This document shows, piece by piece, positions 1 to 6,433 of a DNA stretch of 64,000 nucleotides. Both the position numbers and the translations under genes were made by a program. Positions within the stretch are counted from its first letter, which is position 1. The number at the start of each line of letters is the position of its first letter. The notes beneath the pieces were generated by a model. That model worked only from the letters and a program-made list of their open reading frames with translations. It had not been told where the DNA came from and made no database searches. The stretch spans positions 1 to 64,000 of the forward strand of contig NZ_JADNYP010000001.1 of the NCBI RefSeq assembly GCF_015680705.1, written 5' to 3'. Source of the DNA: Pseudomonas fulva (GTDB taxonomy: Bacteria; Pseudomonadota; Gammaproteobacteria; Pseudomonadales; Pseudomonadaceae).

Positions 1-113
1 CGCCCTCGACTCTCGCATCAGTATTAGCGGTACTTGAAAGACTACGGGTACGAGCTTGTCCCGCGAACACGAGCGTAGCTCTTGCTAGGCGGGTTGTTTT
101 CCTGGACCGGCCT

Positions 114-136
114 CTTCGCGGGGCAAGCCCGCTTGT
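114..136. repeat. REP-like palindrome
   Basis: A GCGGG/CCCGC stem around a short AAG-containing loop, inside a TTCGCGGGG-CAAGCCCGC context, resembles the repetitive extragenic palindrome of P. putida-group genomes. One copy is seen. The rest of positions 1-228 shows no gene I can support. Confidence 0.5.
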
Positions 137-228
137 AAAATTCAGTGTCGGCTTCGAGTCAGGCTCCGGCGCCGGTCAAGGCGACAGAGATTCCACGGCC
201 CGAGGCCTGACTGGAGAAGTGCCGCCGC

Positions 229-271
229 AGGTTAACTTTTATTAACCTCACCAAGAATCAGTCGGTTATAT
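229..271 (+). promoter_or_regulatory. Response-regulator box (TTAAC direct repeat) and -10
   Basis: TTAACT at 232-237 and TTAACC at 242-247 form a direct repeat with a 10-base period, which is one helical turn; read as an inverted repeat the arms are AGGTTAA (229-235) and TTAACCT (242-248). A TTATAT hexamer at 266-271 lies 18 bases downstream, so the box would overlap the -35 position as is usual for OmpR/PhoB-family activators. The same layout recurs at 6331-6346 before the PQQ dehydrogenase. The inferred binder is the response regulator at 778. Confidence 0.6.
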
Positions 272-305
272 CCTGGCGTTTTCCGGGTGTAGGTCAGGTG
301 AAAAC

Positions 306-630
306 ATGCGTTTTACGAGAGCGATTCTTTGCGTCTGCATGCTAGCGGCGTCGGGTACGGTTTCGGCTCAGAACAGCTCTGAGGAGCGGCGCTTCAGGTT
401 TATCAACAGTCCATGAGCGAGGCTGCGCGAGTTGCCGGCGAAGCTGCTCTCGAAGTGACCGCGTACGAATATGGCATGAAGCTGGACTTTGCCAGGATCA
501 TAGAATCCAGCAACAGAACGTCATCGTGCGAGATCACGCCCACGCGCATGACCTATGAGGATTCCAAGGGTGTATGGAAACCGTTGAGTATCTGGCAGAC
601 GGCCATTGCACGCCCAAGGAGATTGAGTGA
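306..630 (+). pseudogene. DUF2790-family exported small protein, two frameshifts
   Basis: The ATG at 306 opens a clear signal peptide (residues 1-21, cleavage after VSA) but that frame stops at 416. The family body continues in a second frame from about 390 (EYGMKLDFARII, then SSCEITPTRMTYEDSKG) and the expected end (VEYLADGHCTPKEIE) lies in the third frame, ending at TGA 628-630. Two single-base losses, one near 380-395 and one near 583-590 (an apparent lost G in CCGGTTGAG), restore one reading frame of about 108 codons. Conserved landmarks such as the YGMKLD motif and two cysteines are intact, so the decay is recent or the sequence has errors. The function of DUF2790 proteins is unknown; several sit near metal-responsive two-component genes. 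Confidence 0.75.
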
Positions 631-777
631 TCGTCAACTGTTGGGTAGGTATCGCACAAAGCGCTTACGCTCAGCGTGACTTACGTTAAATCCCTGTGAT
701 CTTGCGCTAGCGCAGTCGTCGTCAGAATGCATGCAGGCTGCCTGCGCTGTTCTCCGACCCGGACACTGGCCACCCCT

Positions 778-1455
778 ATGAAGAACATTCTATGCATTGA
801 AGACGATCTGGCGACCGCCGAGCAGATCCGCGGGCGCCTGGAACCTGCGGGTTTCAACGTCCGTTGCGTTCATGATGGTGCGCAAGGCCTGGCGTTAGCA
901 CTGGCCGAGCGGTTCGATCTGATCACGCTGGACCGCATGCTGCCTGGCATGGATGGGCTGTCGGTTGTGCAGGCGCTGCGCGATGCGGGTGTCGCTACAC
1001 CGGTCATCATGATCAGCGGTATGGACTCCGTCGACGAGCGGCTTGAAGGGCTCCGCGCGGGTGGCGACGAATACCTGGTCAAGCCGATCCAGCCCGAGGA
1101 AATGGTCGCCCGGGTACAGGTGGTGCTGCGTCGCCACGCTGAAGCCCCCCGCCCGGTGACGCGCCTGGAATGCGCGGATCTGCGTCTGAGCCTGATTACC
1201 CGTGAGGCCAGTTGCAAGGATCAGGTGCTGAGTCTCAAACCTACCGAATTTCGATTGCTGGCGTTTCTCATGCGCAACGCCGGCCAGGTCGTGAGTCGGT
1301 CGATGATCTTCGAGTCAGTGTGGGGTTATCATTTCGATCCGGGTACCAAGCTCATCGACGTGCAGTTGACGCGTTTGCGCAAGATGCTCGAGAACATGGG
1401 TTCGCGGGTCCGGATCGAAACAATGAGGGGCGCGGGCTTTCGCCTGCACGATTGA
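778..1455 (+). CDS. OmpR/PhoB-family response regulator
   Basis: A 225-residue two-component response regulator. The receiver domain covers residues 1-115, with acidic pair ED at 8-9, phospho-acceptor Asp52 in LITLDRMLPGMDG and the conserved Lys near 101 (YLVKP). A winged-helix DNA-binding domain (about 125-223) contains LKPTEFRLLAFLMRN and the recognition-helix region LIDVQLTRLRKML. A longer in-frame start exists at 727, but MKNILCIEDD at 778 matches the family start. The stop is two bases before the AraC gene at 1458. Its kinase partner is probably the sensor at 4485, separated by three genes. It probably binds the TTAAC repeats at 232 and 6331. Confidence 0.92.
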   Translation: MKNILCIEDDLATAEQIRGRLEPAGFNVRCVHDGAQGLALALAERFDLITLDRMLPGMDGLSVVQALRDAGVATPVIMISGMDSVDERLEGLRAGGDEYLVKPIQPEEMVARVQVVLRRHAEAPRPVTRLECADLRLSLITREASCKDQVLSLKPTEFRLLAFLMRNAGQVVSRSMIFESVWGYHFDPGTKLIDVQLTRLRKMLENMGSRVRIETMRGAGFRLHD

Positions 1456-1457
1456 CT

Positions 1458-2378
1458 ATGGCCAGCCTGTCTCCAATCACCGCAGCAGCGCAGACTATCG
1501 TGCAGGCACTTCACAGCCAGTTGGGCGAGGGTCTTCGGTGGAACTGCAGGGCGCCAAGCGGACAGCTGGCGATGGCTCAGTGGCAAGCCAGCGATATCGA
1601 GCTCATTCATCCGGACAGTGAAATCTGCACGCTGGTCTTCCATCTGGCGGGGAGCACCCGAGTCGCCGGATTCAGAGGCAGCAGTTGCGTCGGGCAAGGC
1701 GCGCGCCAGTCCAGCGTCACACTGGTCGATCAGCAAAGCAGTCGCTGGGCGCTCGGCGGCGAGCTGAGCTTCGTACACCTCTATCTGCCGCGTCGCCTGC
1801 TGGACAACCATGTACGCCAGTCGCAGGGGATCGCATCGGCCCCTTGGCTACAGCCTTGCTTCGCACGAGCGGACCCCTGGCTCGACGGCCTGTTTTCGCT
1901 GCTGGTCCAGGATCGCCTGTTGAATCCCCACGCCACCGAGGCGCCGCTGCTAGACAGCCTGGTGACTCCCCTACTCGATCATTTGCTGCGTTTCTACACT
2001 CACGCCGCGCCGCCAAGTCTGGCCGCCCGGCGCGAATCCCGGCTGAGCAACGGCATGTTGAAAAAGATCGAGTCTTATCTGGAGGAGCATCTGGATGAGC
2101 CAGTTGTGCTGGAGGACCTTGCCCGGTTGGCGGAGATGTCTGAAGGTCACTTGCTGCGCGGGTTCCGTCAGGCAATGGGCGTGACCCCTCACCAGTTTCT
2201 GATAGGCCGGCGACTTGAGCGCGTGCGGCGTTTGCTGGTCGACCCGACGCTTACGCTCGGACAGATCGCCAAGCGAGTCGGATTTGCCAGCGCTTCCCAC
2301 CTGGGCGAGGCGTTCCGTAAGCGGTACGGCATCACGCCGGGGCATTATCGCGCGCTAAATTCAGGATCAGTATGTTGA
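1458..2378 (+). CDS. AraC-family transcriptional regulator
   Basis: A 306-residue regulator whose start follows the response regulator stop by two bases, so the two are likely co-transcribed. The N-terminal 190 residues form a divergent AraC-type sensing domain with no motif I can tie to a ligand. The C-terminal 100 residues carry the two helix-turn-helix units (LEDLARLAEMSEGHLLRGFRQ and LGQIAKRVGFASASHLGEAFRKRYGITPGHYRAL, with the usual GF and P-x-x-Y/H-R ending). The neighbouring cupin dioxygenase-like gene is the likely target: two direct repeats of GCCAGGCCT lie in its upstream region. A longer open frame from 1212 overlaps the response regulator and is not credible as the start. Confidence 0.88.
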   Translation: MASLSPITAAAQTIVQALHSQLGEGLRWNCRAPSGQLAMAQWQASDIELIHPDSEICTLVFHLAGSTRVAGFRGSSCVGQGARQSSVTLVDQQSSRWALGGELSFVHLYLPRRLLDNHVRQSQGIASAPWLQPCFARADPWLDGLFSLLVQDRLLNPHATEAPLLDSLVTPLLDHLLRFYTHAAPPSLAARRESRLSNGMLKKIESYLEEHLDEPVVLEDLARLAEMSEGHLLRGFRQAMGVTPHQFLIGRRLERVRRLLVDPTLTLGQIAKRVGFASASHLGEAFRKRYGITPGHYRALNSGSVC

Positions 2379-2509
2379 TACCCCGATGCCTGTTTTTCGA
2401 CATGCATAGACTCGACCATCCCGGAAAGCCCCGCGCCAGAGGCATCGCACGAAAAATACCTGTCCTGCTCACGAATCGGCGCACTGCAGCAGGCTCGCGT
2501 TAGGCTGAC

Positions 2510-2537
2510 GCCAGGCCTCAAAAGTCTTGCCAGGCCT
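2510..2537 (+). promoter_or_regulatory. Direct repeat GCCAGGCCT, candidate AraC operator
   Basis: GCCAGGCCT occurs at 2510-2518 and again at 2529-2537, a 19-base period, 39 bases before the cupin start. AraC-family proteins bind direct repeats about two helical turns apart, so this fits the regulator encoded immediately upstream. Confidence 0.45.
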
Positions 2538-2575
2538 GAAGCCTGACGTCATAGCCAATAATAAGGAACATAACT

Positions 2576-3115
2576 ATGCTGCTAGACCAACTCGTCGCCC
2601 GTCCGGTGGCGCAGGTTGCCTCTCATGGCATTCCCGAATCGCTGCACATCGATACAGAGAACCGACCGTACGCCAGGGATTTCGGTGCGCCCGGCGTCAA
2701 TCTCCAGCTGCTGCATGCTGACATAGAAGGCGGCACGTTCGCGGTGCGGATTCGCTTCGCCCCCGGCGTCCAGCTGCCACCTCATCACCACACCGGCGTG
2801 GTCTACGCTCTGACCCTGGCGGGTAAGTGGCATTACCTGGAATACGCCGACTCGCCTCACAACGTCCACGGCTCATACCTCTTCGAGCCGCCAGGCTCTA
2901 TCCACACGCTGAAAGTCTCCGATGACAATACCGAAATCACAGACGTGATTTTCGTTATCACCGGAGCCATGCTGATACTCGACGCTGATCACCATGTCGT
3001 ACAGGTCCTCGATGCCGCGAGCCACATCAACGACTGGGCCGATGCGTTGCGCGCACAGGGCGACGAGGTACCCGACGTGATCGGCGGAGCGCGTACAGGC
3101 TATATCCGTCCCTGA
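2576..3115 (+). CDS. Cupin, 2,4'-dihydroxyacetophenone dioxygenase family
   Basis: A 179-residue single-domain cupin. The first cupin motif is PGVQLPPHHHTGVVYALTLAG (residues about 62-82), giving a metal-binding histidine cluster but no Glu at the usual spot; the second is GSYLFEPPGSIHTL, with its His near residue 104. Overall layout resembles 2,4'-dihydroxyacetophenone dioxygenase, an Fe(II) enzyme that cleaves a hydroxyketone side chain to an acid plus formate, and its ChrR-like relatives. An AAGGAAC ribosome binding site precedes the ATG. It lies between the AraC regulator and an OprD porin on one strand, which suggests uptake and cleavage of one substrate. The substrate is inferred only. 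Confidence 0.65.
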   Translation: MLLDQLVARPVAQVASHGIPESLHIDTENRPYARDFGAPGVNLQLLHADIEGGTFAVRIRFAPGVQLPPHHHTGVVYALTLAGKWHYLEYADSPHNVHGSYLFEPPGSIHTLKVSDDNTEITDVIFVITGAMLILDADHHVVQVLDAASHINDWADALRAQGDEVPDVIGGARTGYIRP

Positions 3116-3123
3116 CCCTTCTC

Positions 3124-3147
3124 AGCTCCGAACGATGATTCGGAGCT
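3124..3147. terminator. Intercistronic hairpin
   Basis: A perfect 9-base inverted repeat, AGCTCCGAA (3124-3132) and TTCGGAGCT (3139-3147), with a 6-base loop follows the cupin stop by 8 bases. No U-run follows, so it may be a weak terminator, or an RNA stability element between the cupin and porin genes. Confidence 0.45.
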
Positions 3148-3181
3148 CGCCCCTCCAATAACAAATACTGGGCGTCTCAAA

Positions 3182-4459
3182 ATGAGCTCTATATCGTATC
3201 GGCCGTGCTTCGCCGCGGCTCTTGTGTGCCTGTCTGCCAACGTGCAGGCTGAGATCCTTTCCGACAGTGAACTGGTCCTTGATCTCAAGAACTTCTACTA
3301 CGATCGCGACTATCATGGAGACGCTGCGCGTCAGTCGCAGCGAAGGGAATGGGCTCAAGGAATAACCGTAGACTGGCGCAGCGGCTGGACAAGCGGGCCG
3401 TTCAAAGTAGGCGTGGATCTTAACGGCATGCTGGGTTTGCGGCTCGATTCTTCTATGGATCGATCCGGCAGCGGCCTGATCGCACGCGACTCCAAAGGTC
3501 GGCCTGAACCGGACTATTCGGCCCTGTCGCCGACTCTCAAAGCCCAATGGGCTGACAACGATGTCCGTGTGGGTCTGTTGACACCGCAACTACCGTTGCT
3601 GGCCAGTAATGGCAGTCGACTGTTTCCCCAGCGATTCCGAGGGCTCCAATGGACCGGGGACGGTCCCTCCGGCTTAACCGTGCACGCGCTGCGTATCGAT
3701 CGAACCCGCCTGCGTGATTCATCCGGTTTCGAGTCCATGTCGCTGACACCTCAGGCAGGCAGTTACAACGGCGCGGCAAGCGCGCAGCTGGACTACGTCG
3801 GGCTCGATTGGGAGCCCATATCCGGCTATACGTTCAGCGTGCATGGCCAGCGCCTGGAGAACATCATGCGTCGGACGTATCTGGGTGCAAAAGGGGGGGC
3901 TGAGCTTGGCCCTGGACGATGGTTCGCCGAGGTACGTTTTTTTCACGCTGCCGGAGATGGACGTGAAGAGGCTGGCGAAGTCGACAGTCGTACGCTTAGC
4001 ACGCTGATCGGCTACAAGTGGAAAGGCCATGGCGTATCCGGAGGCGTCCAGCGGGTATGGGGCGATACCGCCTATGCTTACCTCAACGGAGCCGACACCT
4101 ATCTGTTCAGCGAGCAACTGGTCAGTACCTTTGGCTATCCAAAGGAGCGCGCGTTGCACCTGCGGTACGATTACGACTTCGCTGCGCTGGGTATCCCTGG
4201 CCTGACCTTCAACCTTCGCTATGTCAAAGGCGAAGACATCGACCTGTCGACACTGACCAGTAGCGGCGCTCGCCAGATGCATGCCAAAGGCGAAGACGGG
4301 CGCGAATGGGAACGTACTCTGGATCTGTCATACAACGTTCAAAGTGGTCCGTTCAAAGGCGTCTATATGCGCTGGCGGAATGGGCATTACCAGAGCAATT
4401 TTGCCGATCCGGCCGACGAGAACAGACTGACTGTCGGCTACCGCATCGAATTCTGGTAG
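3182..4459 (+). CDS. OprD-family outer membrane porin
   Basis: A 425-residue porin with a signal peptide (residues 1-23, cleavage after VQA) and the family opening FFxDS-like segment (ILSDSELVLDLKNFYYDRDY). OprD signatures follow: REWAQGITVDWRSGWTSG, NGMLGLRLDSSMDRSGSGL, the YDYDFAALGIPGLTF segment near residue 325, and a C-terminal strand NRLTVGYRIEFW ending in aromatic Trp for BAM recognition. OprD-family channels pass small carboxylates or basic amino acids; the substrate here is not readable. It sits between the cupin and the sensor kinase and is probably the outer-membrane entry for the region 1 pathway. Confidence 0.9.
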   Translation: MSSISYRPCFAAALVCLSANVQAEILSDSELVLDLKNFYYDRDYHGDAARQSQRREWAQGITVDWRSGWTSGPFKVGVDLNGMLGLRLDSSMDRSGSGLIARDSKGRPEPDYSALSPTLKAQWADNDVRVGLLTPQLPLLASNGSRLFPQRFRGLQWTGDGPSGLTVHALRIDRTRLRDSSGFESMSLTPQAGSYNGAASAQLDYVGLDWEPISGYTFSVHGQRLENIMRRTYLGAKGGAELGPGRWFAEVRFFHAAGDGREEAGEVDSRTLSTLIGYKWKGHGVSGGVQRVWGDTAYAYLNGADTYLFSEQLVSTFGYPKERALHLRYDYDFAALGIPGLTFNLRYVKGEDIDLSTLTSSGARQMHAKGEDGREWERTLDLSYNVQSGPFKGVYMRWRNGHYQSNFADPADENRLTVGYRIEFW

Positions 4460-4484
4460 CGTGGGCGATTTGCGCGGAGCAACG

Positions 4485-5894
4485 ATGGCGCTTATCAAGT
4501 TGGTCAGAAGCTCGTCAGCTCGCCGCTTCGGCCCGCGTCTGCTGCACACCTCGCCGGTGCGGCTGGCGATGACGTTTGGCCTCGCAGTGGTAGGCGGCCT
4601 GATAGTACTCAACAGCGCCATCTTCCTGAACGCCGCCAGCTACCTGGAGCAGCAAGGAGACGGTATCGTACAGGGTCAGGCTCAGGTACTGGCGGCCGTT
4701 CCACTGGAGCGACTGCCAGACAGGATTAACGAGGCCGAACGCGGCGATCTGCGAGAGGTCAATCACTTCGGCCTGTTCGACTCGAAAGGCCAGTGGCGCG
4801 CTGGCAAGATCCTCCACTGGCCCAACGATCTGCCGGCGGATGGCCGCCCAAGAGCCCTGCGCACAAGCGGTTTTCAGTTCGGTGCGCGAGCGATCGGCGT
4901 GCAACTGGCCGAGGGCTACCGGCTGGTCGTCGCTTACGATGCAAAAACACTCGGCGGACTCAGTGACATCGTTCGAAATGCTGTAGCGGTCAGTTCGCTT
5001 CTGGCTGTGCTGCTGGCCGTCGTGGTGGGTGTTCTGCTGGGGATGCGGCCGCTACGCCGACTGTTGCGACTGCAACAGGTCAGCGCCCGGATCGCTGCTG
5101 GGGACCTATCACGTCGGTTGCCTCTATCCAAGGCTGGCGACGAGCTGGACATGCTATCGGAACTGGTCAACCAGATGATCGGGCAGATTCAGGAGCTGCT
5201 TGAAGAAATAAAGAGCGTAGGCGACAACGTGGCCCACGACCTCCGTTCTCCGCTGGGCAGTCTTCGAGCTCATTTATTGCATTGCCTGCAGGAATGGGAA
5301 AGCATGGACGAACCGACCCGGTTGCTCGATCTTGAACAGGCTCTGAAGTCGGCGGACGCGTTACTCGCGCGCTTTCGCGCTCTGCAGCGTATCGCCGAGC
5401 TGGATAGCCGGGAGCGCTACTCCGGAATGCGCCTTTGCAGGATCGACGAGCTGCTTGAAGGACTGGCGGAGTTCCATGAAGCGCTAGCGGAAAGCTGCAA
5501 CATCGCATTTCACTATCGATTCGATGAACCAATGGAGGTGATGGCGGACCCGGAGCTTATTGCCGAAGCATTCCTCAACCTCCTCGATAACGCCTTCAAG
5601 TTCACACCGTCTGGCGGTGAGGTCCGGTGCGCATTGACGGCTTGCGCAGAGCACATCGTGCTCGCTCTGTCGGATACCGGTCCTGGAATCCCCGCAACCG
5701 ATCTGTCCAGAGTCACGCAGCGCAAGGTGCGAGGGTATGGCGTACAGACTTGTCCTGGGAGTGGCCTGGGGTTGGCGATCGTCCAGGCCGTGGTCAGATT
5801 GCACGGCTGGCGACTTGAGCTCGTCAATCGCCAGGGAAGCACAGGCCTGGAGGTTCGTCTGGTGGCGCCCCGCAGCCTCCCGCTCAAGGCTTGA
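4485..5894 (+). CDS. Sensor histidine kinase
   Basis: A 469-residue membrane kinase. TM1 is about 27-49, then a periplasmic domain of roughly 105 residues, TM2 about 163-187 (AVAVSSLLAVLLAVVVGVLLG), a HAMP segment (RPLRRLLRLQQVSARIAAGDLSRRL), the H-box VAHDLRSPLG with phospho-acceptor His251, the N-box LLDNAFKFTPSGG, the G1 box DTGPGIP and the G2 box GSGLGLAIV. A GTG at 4461 would lengthen it, but GGAG precedes the ATG at 4485. It follows the OprD gene by 25 bases and is most likely the partner of the response regulator at 778, with target and porin genes between them. Its 3' end overlaps the convergent cupin gene by 11 bases. Confidence 0.88.
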   Translation: MALIKLVRSSSARRFGPRLLHTSPVRLAMTFGLAVVGGLIVLNSAIFLNAASYLEQQGDGIVQGQAQVLAAVPLERLPDRINEAERGDLREVNHFGLFDSKGQWRAGKILHWPNDLPADGRPRALRTSGFQFGARAIGVQLAEGYRLVVAYDAKTLGGLSDIVRNAVAVSSLLAVLLAVVVGVLLGMRPLRRLLRLQQVSARIAAGDLSRRLPLSKAGDELDMLSELVNQMIGQIQELLEEIKSVGDNVAHDLRSPLGSLRAHLLHCLQEWESMDEPTRLLDLEQALKSADALLARFRALQRIAELDSRERYSGMRLCRIDELLEGLAEFHEALAESCNIAFHYRFDEPMEVMADPELIAEAFLNLLDNAFKFTPSGGEVRCALTACAEHIVLALSDTGPGIPATDLSRVTQRKVRGYGVQTCPGSGLGLAIVQAVVRLHGWRLELVNRQGSTGLEVRLVAPRSLPLKA

Positions 5895-6270
5895 CGAGCT
5901 GCATGGCCTCCTTGCCGTCTTCCAGCACATAGGTCGATACGATCACGGTTTCCTGCGGACCGTTCTTGAACCAGTGCCGGGTGTTGGGCGGGACGAGTGC
6001 AGTGGATCCAGGCTTCATCTCACGCGCGGACTGCCCTTCGATGTGCAGCATGCCTCCCCCGCTGAGGATATAACCGGACTCGATACCTGGATGACTGTGC
6101 AGCGGCGCCTGGGCATTGGCTGGAATTCGAGTTTCCACGATGTGCGTGTGGTAGCCCGCGGGGTATGGAGTATCGACCAGTTCTTTCTTGGTTGCCGATG
6201 CGGCGAACGCTGTGCCTTGCAACAAAAGATAGGCCAGCAGCGTGGCAGGGACACTGTGTCGAATGTTCAT
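5884..6270 (-). CDS. Exported single-domain cupin
   Basis: A 128-residue protein with a signal peptide (cleavage after AFA near residue 23) and one cupin barrel. Motif 1 is PANAQAPLHSHPGIESGYILSGGG, with HxH and Glu, and motif 2 is PGSTALVPPNTRHWFKNG, so all four usual metal ligands are present. Small secreted cupins of this kind are common beside periplasmic oxidation genes, but no reaction can be assigned. It is divergent from the PQQ dehydrogenase and shares the intergenic region with the TTAAC repeat at 6331. The 3' end overlaps the sensor kinase gene tail to tail. Confidence 0.8.
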   Translation of the reverse strand: MNIRHSVPATLLAYLLLQGTAFAASATKKELVDTPYPAGYHTHIVETRIPANAQAPLHSHPGIESGYILSGGGMLHIEGQSAREMKPGSTALVPPNTRHWFKNGPQETVIVSTYVLEDGKEAMQLVKP

Positions 6271-6330
6271 CGTCTGACTCCTTGGATGTAGAGAATCAGG
6301 AGCTTAGGTCCGGCTTTTTCGACGACCTAG

Positions 6331-6366
6331 TTAACTTAGTTTAACTAACGACACGGCTGGCAAAAA
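6331..6366 (+). promoter_or_regulatory. Second TTAAC direct-repeat box
   Basis: TTAACT at 6331-6336 and again at 6341-6346 repeat with the same 10-base period as the box at 232-247; the shared core is GTTAACTT-N3-TTAAC. A CAAAAT hexamer at 6361-6366 sits at about the right distance for a -10 on the plus strand, so the PQQ dehydrogenase is the most likely target. The divergent cupin gene starts 61 bases to the left and could also be affected. Confidence 0.6.
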
Positions 6367-6433
6367 TCGCAACATCCCGTGGCGCAAGGCATAGCCGCTC
6401 GCGCAGCATTTCTCCATCACGGGACCTATAACA

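Noticed and set aside
1..305. Searched for a tRNA or the end of an upstream gene.
   Set aside because: No cloverleaf, CCA end or coding tail could be supported; only the REP-like palindrome and the regulator box are visible.
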